From: Pseudalkalibacillus sp045920555
Lineage (GTDB): Bacteria > Bacillota > Bacilli > Bacillales > Fictibacillaceae
NCBI RefSeq assembly: GCF_045920555.1
Contig: NZ_CP174509.1
Span: 3,658,001-3,722,000, forward strand
Direction: 5' to 3'
DNA: 64,000 nucleotides
Shown: positions 50,730-58,892 of the stretch, one piece after another
How positions within the stretch are numbered: the stretch's first letter is position 1
Layout: each line of letters opens with the position of its first letter
Made by a program: the position numbers and the translations under genes
The notes under the pieces: model-generated
Seen by the model: only the letters and a program-made list of their open reading frames with translations
What the model was told of the DNA's origin: nothing
The model's database searches: none

Positions 50730-51677
50730 ATGAAGGTAATCAAAGTCTCACCTCGCGGATATTGTTATGGAGTGGTCGATGCAATGGTCATTGCAAGACA
50801 AGCTGCAAGTGATCCTAAAATACCTAGACCAATCTACATTCTTGGTATGATTGTTCATAATAAACATGTTACTGATGCCTTTGAAGAAGAAGGAATCATT
50901 ACTCTGGATGGGCCTAATCGTCTGGAAATATTGAAACAGGTTGATCAAGGTACCGTCATCTTTACAGCCCATGGTGTCTCCCCAGAGGTCAGACGCATTG
51001 CCCGTGAAAAAGGGCTGCATACGATTGATGCGACTTGTCCTGATGTGACTGTGACACACGACCTTATCAAAGAGAAGAAAGAAGAAGGGTATCACGTAGC
51101 CTACATTGGGAAAAAGGGACACCCTGAACCTGAGGGGGCAATGGGGATCGCACCCGATATCGTCCACTTGATCGAAAGTGAAGAAGATGTCAAAAAGCTC
51201 GATATCAAATCAGATAAAATCTTGATAACCAATCAAACGACGATGAGTCAATGGGATGTTCAACATCTTATTAATATGATTCAAGAAAAGTACCCACAGG
51301 CTGAAGTCCATGAGGAGATCTGCAAGGCCACACAAGTTCGCCAAGAAGCAGTTGCTGTACAAGCAGTCGATGCTGATTTGCTCCTCGTAGTAGGAGATCC
51401 CCGAAGTAATAACTCTAACCGTCTAGCCCAGGTTTCTTGGGAAATTGCAGGAACCCCATCGTACAGGATTGCAGATGTTACGGAAATCAAGCTCGAGTGG
51501 TTGGAAAACGTTGAAACGGTTGCAGTTACAGCTGGAGCATCCACCCCGACTCCAATCACAAAAGAAGTTATCATGTTCCTTGACCAGTATGATCCTGAAG
51601 ATGAGTCAACTTGGAAGAGAGAACGAAAGGTTAAATCCAGCAAAATCCTGCCTAAAGTAAAAGCAGCGAAAAAATAG
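50730..51677 (+). CDS. ispH: HMBPP reductase IspH
   Basis: 315 residues. Last step of the MEP pathway, making IPP and DMAPP. [4Fe-4S] ligands C12 (RGYCYGV), C103 (DATCPDV), C198 (EICKATQ); active-site His in IVHNKHV and FTAHGVS and the GHPEPEGAMG segment. Basic C-terminal tail. Its ribosome binding site lies in the stem at 50674-50722. IspG is 13 kb upstream. Confidence 0.97.
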   Translation: MKVIKVSPRGYCYGVVDAMVIARQAASDPKIPRPIYILGMIVHNKHVTDAFEEEGIITLDGPNRLEILKQVDQGTVIFTAHGVSPEVRRIAREKGLHTIDATCPDVTVTHDLIKEKKEEGYHVAYIGKKGHPEPEGAMGIAPDIVHLIESEEDVKKLDIKSDKILITNQTTMSQWDVQHLINMIQEKYPQAEVHEEICKATQVRQEAVAVQAVDADLLLVVGDPRSNNSNRLAQVSWEIAGTPSYRIADVTEIKLEWLENVETVAVTAGASTPTPITKEVIMFLDQYDPEDESTWKRERKVKSSKILPKVKAAKK

Positions 51678-51683
51678 TACAGC

Positions 51684-51710
51684 AGGACTGCCGAGCCGGC
51701 AGTTCTTTTT
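51684..51710 (+). terminator. Terminator of ispH
   Basis: AGGACTGCCG/CGGCAGTTCT (one G-T) with AGC loop and TTTTT tail. Confidence 0.9.
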
Positions 51711-51784
51711 GTATATTTAGATTTACAGCCAATTTTTTAGACTTAACCCGTATACAGGGACGTGGTTACAATGATTTTTCCTTT

Positions 51785-51841
51785 AAAAAGAGCTGAATAT
51801 GACCTAATGAAGCTATTTTGTGTGGTCAATCAGCTCTTTAT
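51785..51841 (-). terminator. Terminator after yqfO
   Basis: AAAGAGCTGA/TCAGCTCTTT with a 33-base loop; TTTTT on the minus strand suits the trmK-yqfO transcript. The rest of 51713-51951 holds nothing I can name. Confidence 0.6.
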
Positions 51842-51951
51842 ATCTAAAACTCTGGAACGAAACCCGACAAATTTAAAATTATCTCTACTAATCGAAATTT
51901 ATCTCTACAAGCAAAAAATCTCCACCCGTACTTAGGCTTAAGAAAAATCTC

Positions 51952-53076
51952 CTAAATGAATTGGAATGGGTCAGTATGTTCTTTGCAACGATAGACTTCC
52001 GTGTCGAGGTTCCTTTGGTTTAGCCAGTCTTCCAATATGTCTGCCACCCCATCAATCATGACTTTTTCGATATTGTGACCAGGGTCGATGATCGCCATGC
52101 CTTCCATCCAGGCATCATGTGCATAATGATATTTAATATCTCCTGTAATGAACACATCCGCACCTTTGAACTTCGCTTTACTGATGAAATCATTACCTTC
52201 ACCGCCAGAAATGGCTATCTTTTTCACTGGCTTCTGAAGGTCGCCGACAATACGGACTCCTCCCAGATTGAAGGACTTTTTAAGCTGTTGGGCAAGGTCA
52301 CCGACTGTCATTTCTACTTGAGGTTTCCCAATTCGTCCAATCCCTAGTGATTTCCCTGGATTTTCAAGTGGCAGAAGGTCGTACGCCACTTCTTCATAAG
52401 GATGCGATTTACGTAAAGCGGCTAGGACGTCTTTTTCAATACTATTAGGATATATTGTTTCAATCTTAACTTCATCAACAAACTCCATTTTTCCTTGTTC
52501 TCCGATGTGAGGTTTTGTTCCTTCATGAGGTATGAAGGTCCCTGTCCCGGGCGTATTGAAGGTACAATGACTATAGTTGCCGATAAAACCTGCTCCAGCA
52601 TTGCCCAGAGCATTGCGAACGTCTTCAACATGAGTTTCAGGAACAAACACGATCAGTTTCTTCAATTGATCTTCTAGAGTCTCGACAAGAACTTCTGTAT
52701 CTTCTATACCAATGACATCTGCAAGCAGGTCATTTACCCCGCCTGTGGCGATGTCAAGGTTGGTATGAGCAGCATACACCGTGATATCATGCTTTAACAG
52801 CTTTTGAATCGTGCGGCCATGGGATGTATCAGGATCAATTTTCTTTAATGGCATATAAATGAGAGGGTGATGTGCGATGATTAGATCGATATCCTCCCGG
52901 ATCGCTTCATCAATGACAGGTTCTATGACATCGAGTGTAACCATGACTTTTTTTACCCGTTTTCTTAAGGAACCTACTTGAAGCCCTATTGGATCTCCTT
53001 CCATCGCCAGCCATTTAGGAGCAAGTTGTTCCATTCGTTGGATGACCTCTTGAGCGTGTGCATGTTTTTTATTCAC
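51952..53076 (-). CDS. yqfO: Nif3-like dinuclear metal protein YqfO
   Basis: 374 residues. Nif3 fold at both ends with metal ligands H69-H70 (IIAHHPLIYMP), H104 and D108 (AAHTNLD) and the C-terminal DPGHNIEK; a PII/CutA-like insert occupies about residues 130-235, which marks the long bacillar form. Annotated in databases as GTP cyclohydrolase 1 type 2 homologue without firm proof. Start overlaps the trmK stop by four bases. Confidence 0.93.
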   Translation of the reverse strand: MNKKHAHAQEVIQRMEQLAPKWLAMEGDPIGLQVGSLRKRVKKVMVTLDVIEPVIDEAIREDIDLIIAHHPLIYMPLKKIDPDTSHGRTIQKLLKHDITVYAAHTNLDIATGGVNDLLADVIGIEDTEVLVETLEDQLKKLIVFVPETHVEDVRNALGNAGAGFIGNYSHCTFNTPGTGTFIPHEGTKPHIGEQGKMEFVDEVKIETIYPNSIEKDVLAALRKSHPYEEVAYDLLPLENPGKSLGIGRIGKPQVEMTVGDLAQQLKKSFNLGGVRIVGDLQKPVKKIAISGGEGNDFISKAKFKGADVFITGDIKYHYAHDAWMEGMAIIDPGHNIEKVMIDGVADILEDWLNQRNLDTEVYRCKEHTDPFQFI

Positions 53077-53765
53077 TTTATCGCCTCCGAAACTGCAATG
53101 ATTTTTTGCTTTAAAAGCTTTTTTCTTTCACTAACTTCATCAGATGGCAGAGCTTTCTCCAGTTGTAGGAGAATTTTTTCCCAGTTATCCTTTTCCCGTT
53201 TCCACTTCTTTTGGAACGTGCTGTTTTTCTGTTTCATCAATATAGGACCTAATAACTTCTCAGCCTCGTTGAAAACAACTGGTGTATTTGTTCGTTCTGC
53301 GACAAGGATTTCATAGATTTTTTCATCTTCTTCAAGGATCGACTCTTCGATCAGTTTCCAGTTATTCTTTTCAAACCATTCACGTATGAATCGAGCTCCC
53401 ATATTCGGTTGAAGAATAAGCCGCTCTACTCCAGGCAATCGATCTTTTCCTCTTTCTAAAATGTTACTGATCAATTGTCCTCCCATTCCAGCAATCACCA
53501 CAGTGGATACCTCGTGTGCGGAAATGACTTCAAGCCCATCCCCCAGCTTTACTTCGATTTGATTTTCTAATCCTAGTGCTTTTACTTGGTTATAGGCTGA
53601 TTGGAAAGGACCCTGGTTCACCTCACCAGCGATCGCCCTGTTGATTATTCCTTTCTGGATACAGTAACACGGAAGAAAAGCATGGTCAGAGCCGATATCA
53701 GCAATGATAGAGCCCTTTGGTATGTATGTAGACACTTTTTGTAAACGGTTGGATATGGATATCAT
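53073..53765 (-). CDS. trmK: tRNA (adenine-22-N1) methyltransferase TrmK
   Basis: 230 residues. Rossmann methyltransferase with SAM loop IIADIGSDHAFLPCYC and VVIAGMGGQLISNIL, then a C-terminal coiled coil (FQKKWKREKDNWEKILLQLE). Methylates A22 in tRNA-Ser and others. Same gene order (cccA, trmK, yqfO) as B. subtilis. The start at 53765 has a weak AAAATAT upstream; an upstream AGGTG is 8 bases from the ATG. Confidence 0.94.
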   Translation of the reverse strand: MISISNRLQKVSTYIPKGSIIADIGSDHAFLPCYCIQKGIINRAIAGEVNQGPFQSAYNQVKALGLENQIEVKLGDGLEVISAHEVSTVVIAGMGGQLISNILERGKDRLPGVERLILQPNMGARFIREWFEKNNWKLIEESILEEDEKIYEILVAERTNTPVVFNEAEKLLGPILMKQKNSTFQKKWKREKDNWEKILLQLEKALPSDEVSERKKLLKQKIIAVSEAIK

Positions 53766-53876
53766 ATATTTTCACCTATTCTATTATGTATAATGAAATA
53801 CAGACCTACTATAGCTTTATTCTTAGTATCATTCAACTTTAATAAATGTACACTTTCAAATCACTGAACAAACACA

Positions 53877-53950
53877 AAAAAGGCATGACTCTTAGATGTT
53901 TGTGTTCCAGGTCCTGGAGGTGACAGACATTTTTATTGAGTCAGCCTTTA
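53877..53950 (-). terminator. Compound hairpin after cccA
   Basis: Outer arms AAAGGC-A-TGACTC and GAGTCA-GCCTTT, middle ATGTTTGT/ACAGACAT, inner CCAGG/CCTGG. Followed on the minus strand by TTTTTGTGTTTG. Related in design to 47584-47656. Confidence 0.78.
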
Positions 53951-53967
53951 CTGTTGTCTTGCTATTC

Positions 53968-54327
53968 TTATTCTTCTCCGCCGCCTTCTTCGCCGCCATT
54001 AACCAGGAATTCAGCAACTGCTTGTGCCTCTTCGGCACTTAATGACTGAGCTGGCATCTGGCCTTTACCATTTTGGATGATTTCAGCGATCTCTTCAGGT
54101 TTATACTTTGAACCGACATCTGTAAGATTAGGCCCCATACCACCTTCAAGGTTTTGACCATGGCAGGATGTACAGTTTTGTTGAACAAGTTGTTCAGGCG
54201 CTACTTCTTCTCCTCCGCCTGCTGCTTCTTCTTTCGCTTCATGAACCCCTACTGCAGATAAAACAATCATAATAGCAATGCCGAATACAGCAGTAATGGC
54301 GAATGGAATCAATGGATTTCTTTTCAT
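53968..54327 (-). CDS. cccA: Membrane-bound cytochrome c550 CccA
   Basis: 119 residues. One N-terminal membrane anchor (8-27), an acidic Gly/Glu linker, and a small cytochrome c domain with heme motif C52-TSCH-56 and likely axial M91 (GKGQMPAQS). The C terminus is Gly/Glu-rich. Electron carrier on the outer membrane face, as B. subtilis CccA next to sigA. AAGGAGGAT before the ATG. Confidence 0.94.
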   Translation of the reverse strand: MKRNPLIPFAITAVFGIAIMIVLSAVGVHEAKEEAAGGGEEVAPEQLVQQNCTSCHGQNLEGGMGPNLTDVGSKYKPEEIAEIIQNGKGQMPAQSLSAEEAQAVAEFLVNGGEEGGGEE

Positions 54328-54511
54328 CTCTTATCCTCCTTCTGGTGCAGGTTGATTCTGTTGTTAGTGTTTCCTACCTATGTAATAGTAAACAAGCCAT
54401 TTACTATTTTACTTGAAAATCAATAGGAAGGAAAGCCTTAACTAGAGAGAGGAGATATTTGTCATGAATTGGACACGATTCTCCGCCTATACTGCTGGAA
54501 ACCAATTAACT

Positions 54512-56152
54512 TCAAATGATTTTCACTGATTTCTCTTTCAATTCTTCTGCAAGTTTACGCAGTTTGTATTTTTGTATTTTACCTGATGCAGTCATAGGAT
54601 ATCCATCAACGAAAAAGATATATTCGGGGATTTTATACCGAGCGATTTTCCCTTCACAATAAGAGCGGATCTCTTCTTCCGTCACAGATTCCCCTTCCTT
54701 TATTTGCACACATGCCGCAACCTTTTCTCCATATTTTTCATCCGGTACTCCTATCACTTGCACATCGACGATCGAAGGATTCGTATATAGAAATTCCTCT
54801 ATTTCCCGTGGATAAATGTTTTCACCCCCACGGATGATCATATCTTTCAATCTTCCGGTTATTTTTACATAACCTTCCTCATCAATTGTCGCTAAGTCAC
54901 CAGTATGGAGCCAGCCATCAGAATCAATTGCCTTCGCTGTCGCTTCAGGCATATTATAATACCCCTTCATGACGAGGTAGCCTCTTGTGCATAGCTCTCC
55001 TGGCTCCCCTGTAGGTACTTCTTTACCTGTCACTGGGTCGACAATCTTCACCTCGACGATCGGATGCTTCTTCCCGACCGTTTCCACTCGTCTCTCGATG
55101 GGATCATCTGTCCGAGTTTGTGTGATGACAGGTGATGATTCAGTCTGGCCATATGCAATTGTGATTTCATCCATCCCCATCAGATTCATGACTTTCTTCA
55201 TGACCTCGATCGGACATGGAGAACCAGCCATGATGCCAGTTCGTAGGGTAGACAGGTCATAAACATTGAAACTATCAAGATTCAATTCTGCTATGAACAT
55301 GGTAGGGACCCCATGTAGACCTGTACATTTTTCCTTTTCAACTGTCTTTAAGACAAGCTCAGGATCAAATTGGATAATCGGAACCATCGTTGCTCCGACT
55401 GAAACACACGCAAGTACACCAAGCACACAGCCGAAACAATGGAAAAATGGGACCGGGATACATAGGCGGTCTTTTTCAGAAAGGTTCATCGCGGTAGCCA
55501 CCTGATAGCCATTATTGACGATATTATGATGTGTCAGCATGACTCCTTTCGGAAAGCCTGTCGTCCCGCTCGTGTATTGCATATTGATCACATCATGGGG
55601 GTCCAGGGTGTTCTCACGCTCGGACAATTCATTATCGGTGATCGATTCTCCCAGTTTTATAAAACTTTCCCATGAGAGCAATCCAGTTGCTTCATTTTCC
55701 TCCATGAAAACAAGCTGCTTGAGCTTTGGAAGACTGTTTGATTTTACCTGACCGTTATTACCAGTTGTCCCCACAATGGATTGTACGATTTCAAAATAAG
55801 ACGTATCTCGGAATTTATCCATCATGAATAGGATCGTCGTATCAGATTGCTTTAATAGATATTCCAATTCGCTTTTCTGATAGTTTGTATTGACTGTTAC
55901 AAGCACCGCTCCCATCCGTGCGGATCCGAATTGCAATAATAACCACTCAAACCTGTTCGTCGACCAAGCTGCGATATGATCCCCTTTTTGGACACCTAAA
56001 GCCATGAGTGCTTTTGCAACTTGTCCAGTCAGCTCATAGAACTCTTCATATGTATGTCTTATACCCTCTTCACTATAGACAACTGCCTCATTACCTGATA
56101 AACGTTGTGCTTTTTCCTTCAATAATTGACCAATCGTTTGATCCAAATACAT
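54512..56152 (-). CDS. AMP-forming acyl-CoA synthetase
   Basis: 546 residues. ANL-superfamily motifs: YTSGTTGFPKGVMLTH, YGQTESSPV, GWLHTGDLA, GRLKDMIIRGGENIYP and the catalytic Lys in TASGKIQKYKLR. Activates a fatty or other carboxylic acid as acyl-AMP then CoA thioester. Start 56152 chosen for GGAGGTG. Paired with the acyl-CoA dehydrogenase gene upstream, so a fatty-acid or branched-acyl catabolic role is likely; chain length unknown. These two genes are inserted between cccA and sigA relative to B. subtilis. Confidence 0.92.
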   Translation of the reverse strand: MYLDQTIGQLLKEKAQRLSGNEAVVYSEEGIRHTYEEFYELTGQVAKALMALGVQKGDHIAAWSTNRFEWLLLQFGSARMGAVLVTVNTNYQKSELEYLLKQSDTTILFMMDKFRDTSYFEIVQSIVGTTGNNGQVKSNSLPKLKQLVFMEENEATGLLSWESFIKLGESITDNELSERENTLDPHDVINMQYTSGTTGFPKGVMLTHHNIVNNGYQVATAMNLSEKDRLCIPVPFFHCFGCVLGVLACVSVGATMVPIIQFDPELVLKTVEKEKCTGLHGVPTMFIAELNLDSFNVYDLSTLRTGIMAGSPCPIEVMKKVMNLMGMDEITIAYGQTESSPVITQTRTDDPIERRVETVGKKHPIVEVKIVDPVTGKEVPTGEPGELCTRGYLVMKGYYNMPEATAKAIDSDGWLHTGDLATIDEEGYVKITGRLKDMIIRGGENIYPREIEEFLYTNPSIVDVQVIGVPDEKYGEKVAACVQIKEGESVTEEEIRSYCEGKIARYKIPEYIFFVDGYPMTASGKIQKYKLRKLAEELKEKSVKII

Positions 56153-56211
56153 GCCAGCACCTCCGCGTTTTCCATTATGAATTTTCAAAATTATCTGTCT
56201 TTAAATGGTGT

Positions 56212-56249
56212 AAAAAAGGGGCAGACTCTTTACTTTGAGTATCCCCCTT
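56212..56249 (-). terminator. Terminator after acdA
   Basis: AGGGGG..ACTC/GAGT..CCCCT stem with internal mismatches and a T6 tail on the minus strand, between the dehydrogenase and the synthetase. Confidence 0.7.
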
Positions 56250-56265
56250 ATTTGTAAATCAGCTG

Positions 56266-57405
56266 TTAACAGCCCAGCTCTCGAGCTATAACCATTCGTT
56301 GAACTTCAGATGTACCTTCTCCGATTTCAAGAAGCCTTCCATCGCGATAAAATCTCTCAACATGGTAATCTTTCATATAACCATAACCACCATGGATTTG
56401 AATCGCCTGGGTACATACTTCCATACAGATTTCTGATGCGTAGAGTTTTGCCATTGAAGCTTCTTTAGCGAACTTACGCCCTTGATCTTTCAACCATGCA
56501 GCTTTATATACCATAGTCCTTGCGAGTTCAATCTTCATTGCCATATCCGCAAGCTTGAATTGGGTTGCCTGGAATTTTGATAGCGTCTTTCCAAATTGCT
56601 TTCTTTCTTGCGCATAAGCCAATGCTTTTTCGTATGCAGCCTGGGCTATTCCTACACCCATAGCGCCGATGCCGATTCTTCCGCCATCAAGCGTCATCAG
56701 GAATTGTCTGAATCCGTTCCCTCTCTTTCCAAGCATGTTCTCTTCTGGGACGCGGACATCCTCCATAATCAATTCAGTCGTATTCGAAGAATTCAATCCT
56801 AATTTTTCATAATTATCGATAACCTTGAAACCAGGTGACTCAGTATTTGCGATGAATGCAGTAATTTCCTTTTCTCCATCCTTGCGGTCCGTCAAAGCAG
56901 TCAGAGCCAGGTTTTTTGCATAGCTTGCATTTGTAATGAAGCATTTGCTGCCGTTGATGACCCACTCGCCGTCCTGTTGGACTGCGGTTGTTTCGGTTCC
57001 ACCCGCATCTGAGCCAGCGTTCGGTTCAGTGAGACCAAAAGCACCCAGGGACTCCCCAGTACATATCGGTGTCAGATATTTTTGTTTTTGCTCTTCAGTT
57101 CCAAACATGTTTATGGGGGCTCCACCTAGCGAAATATGCGCGGAGTATGTGATCCCGGCGGATCCGCAAGCCCTGCTCAATTCCTCTACAACAATCGCGA
57201 AGCTGACGGTGTCTGCTCCCCCTCCACCGTATTCTTCGGGAAATGGAAGACCCATCATCCCGAGATCCCCAAGCTTTTTAAAGATTTCAACTGGGAATTT
57301 CTTATCTTTGTCCCGTTGCTCTGCTCCTGGGGCTACTTCCTCTTCAGCAAATTCCCTGATCATTTTGTAAATCATTTTCTGTTCATCTGTTAAATCGAAG
57401 TTCAT
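56266..57405 (-). CDS. Acyl-CoA dehydrogenase
   Basis: 379 residues. Signatures: GAFGLTEPNAGSDAGGTETTA (FAD/substrate loop), QLHGG-type IQIHGGYGYMKDYHVERFYRD and the catalytic Glu in EIGEGTSEVQR. Oxidises acyl-CoA to enoyl-CoA with electron-transfer flavoprotein. ATG 57405 with AGGAG at eight bases; a GTG three codons upstream is less likely. Resembles B. subtilis AcdA/MmgC. A cre-like site sits at its promoter. Confidence 0.93.
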   Translation of the reverse strand: MNFDLTDEQKMIYKMIREFAEEEVAPGAEQRDKDKKFPVEIFKKLGDLGMMGLPFPEEYGGGGADTVSFAIVVEELSRACGSAGITYSAHISLGGAPINMFGTEEQKQKYLTPICTGESLGAFGLTEPNAGSDAGGTETTAVQQDGEWVINGSKCFITNASYAKNLALTALTDRKDGEKEITAFIANTESPGFKVIDNYEKLGLNSSNTTELIMEDVRVPEENMLGKRGNGFRQFLMTLDGGRIGIGAMGVGIAQAAYEKALAYAQERKQFGKTLSKFQATQFKLADMAMKIELARTMVYKAAWLKDQGRKFAKEASMAKLYASEICMEVCTQAIQIHGGYGYMKDYHVERFYRDGRLLEIGEGTSEVQRMVIARELGC

Positions 57406-57440
57406 ATACTCCACTCCTGACTGTTCTTTTGTAATCCCTT

Positions 57441-57454
57441 TGTATACGCTTACA
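57441..57454 (-). promoter_or_regulatory. Cre-like CcpA site at the acdA promoter
   Basis: TGTATACGCTTACA, one mismatch from TGWAANCGNTNWCA, lying just downstream of the -10, where CcpA would block transcription. Confidence 0.6.
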
Positions 57455-57457
57455 TCA

Positions 57458-57487
57458 ATTATACGTATAAATACAGCAATTTTTCAA
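57458..57487 (-). promoter_or_regulatory. Sigma-A promoter of the acdA gene
   Basis: Minus strand TTGAAA, 18 bases, TATAAT, about 53 bases before the ATG. Confidence 0.82.
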
Positions 57488-57639
57488 CAGTTAAAAAAAG
57501 TCCGAAAATATTGAGAACAGAAAATTGAATACCAAAAATTTCCGAACAAAGTTTGCAAATAACGATGAAAATAAGTAAAATAAAGGACAAAGATGAGTGA
57601 TTTTTTCTAATAGATGGGAATCGAGGATTGATTGCCTTC

Positions 57640-57688
57640 TACGAAATCCACTCCCTTTCCGCGGGAGTGTCGCTGATTTCGTTTTAAG
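57640..57688 (-). repeat. Intergenic repeat element R5 (minimal fold-back)
   Basis: Minus strand ACGAAATCAGCGACACTCCC, GCGG, AAAGGGAGTGGATTTCGT: the two ends of the element joined with the middle deleted, forming one hairpin. It starts nine bases after the sigA terminator tail. Confidence 0.82.
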
Positions 57689-57696
57689 CAAAACAA

Positions 57697-57735
57697 TAAA
57701 AAACGAACCATCTCATTTTCAGAGATGATTCGTGT
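57697..57735 (-). terminator. Terminator of the dnaG-sigA operon
   Basis: ACGAATCATCTC/GAGATGGTTCGT with seven-base loop and TTTTTT on the minus strand. Confidence 0.92.
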
Positions 57736-57745
57736 TAAAGGAATC

Positions 57746-58870
57746 CTATTCTAAAAAGTCTTTCAGACGTTTGCTTCTGCTAGGGTGACGAAGCTTACGC
57801 AATGCTTTCGCTTCAATTTGACGGATACGCTCGCGTGTAACACCGAATACCTTACCTACCTCTTCGAGTGTTCTCGTACGGCCATCGTCTAGTCCGAAGC
57901 GGAGACGTAGGACGTTTTCTTCACGATCTGTCAAGGTATCTAGTACGTCCTCTAATTGTTCTTTCAATAGCTCGTAAGCAGCTGCATCGGAAGGAGCAAG
58001 TGCGTCTTGGTCTTCGATGAAGTCACCTAGGTGGGAATCATCTTCTTCACCAATCGGAGTTTCAAGCGAGACAGGTTCCTGGGCGATCTTCAGGATTTCT
58101 CTTACTTTATCAGGTGTAAGCTCCATTTCTTTCCCTATTTCTTCAGGTGTCGGTTCACGTCCGATATCTTGTAAAAGTTGACGCTGTACTCTGATCAGTT
58201 TGTTGATCGTTTCAACCATATGGACAGGGATACGGATTGTGCGTGCCTGGTCTGCAATAGCACGTGTAATCGCTTGACGAATCCACCATGTTGCATAAGT
58301 GCTGAACTTATACCCTTTACGATAGTCGAACTTTTCAACAGCTTTTATCAGACCCATGTTCCCTTCCTGGATCAAATCCAAGAACAACATTCCTCGGCCG
58401 ACATAGCGCTTCGCAATGCTTACTACGAGACGAAGGTTCGCTTCAGCTAATCGACGTTTTGCTTCTTCATCGCCTTGTTCAATTCTTTGAGCAAGACTGA
58501 TTTCATCATCGGCAGATAATAAATCCACACGACCGATTTCTTTCAAATACATCCTGACTGGGTCATTGATTTTTACTCCAGGAGGTACACTTAAATCGTT
58601 CAAGTCGAACTCGTCATCCCCGCTTTTCACTACCTCTTGAATATTTGGGTCATCTCCATCCTCTTCATCCACTATTTCAATACCTTGATCACCCAAATAC
58701 TCATAGAAGACATCCATTTGCTCCGAGTCTTGTTCAAATGGGGCAAGTTTATTGGTTACTTCATTATAAGTGAGGACGCCTCTTTTCTTACCGAGTTCAA
58801 CTAATTGTTCCTTTACTTGATCGATGGTTAATTCACCTTCCGCTTCTTGGCGATTAGGTTTCTCAGCCAT
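57746..58870 (-). CDS. sigA: Housekeeping sigma factor SigA (RpoD)
   Basis: 374 residues. Region 1.1 at the N terminus, region 1.2, regions 2.1-2.4 (DLIQEGNMGLIKAVEKFDYR, KFSTYATWWIRQAI), region 3 and region 4.2 HTH (TLEEVGKVFGVTRERIRQIE). Directs RNA polymerase to TTGACA/TATAAT promoters, such as those listed here. ATG 58870 has AAGGAGGGG seven bases away. Downstream of dnaG as usual. Confidence 0.98.
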   Translation of the reverse strand: MAEKPNRQEAEGELTIDQVKEQLVELGKKRGVLTYNEVTNKLAPFEQDSEQMDVFYEYLGDQGIEIVDEEDGDDPNIQEVVKSGDDEFDLNDLSVPPGVKINDPVRMYLKEIGRVDLLSADDEISLAQRIEQGDEEAKRRLAEANLRLVVSIAKRYVGRGMLFLDLIQEGNMGLIKAVEKFDYRKGYKFSTYATWWIRQAITRAIADQARTIRIPVHMVETINKLIRVQRQLLQDIGREPTPEEIGKEMELTPDKVREILKIAQEPVSLETPIGEEDDSHLGDFIEDQDALAPSDAAAYELLKEQLEDVLDTLTDREENVLRLRFGLDDGRTRTLEEVGKVFGVTRERIRQIEAKALRKLRHPSRSKRLKDFLE

Positions 58871-58892
58871 ACGATCCCCTCCTTCCATACTT

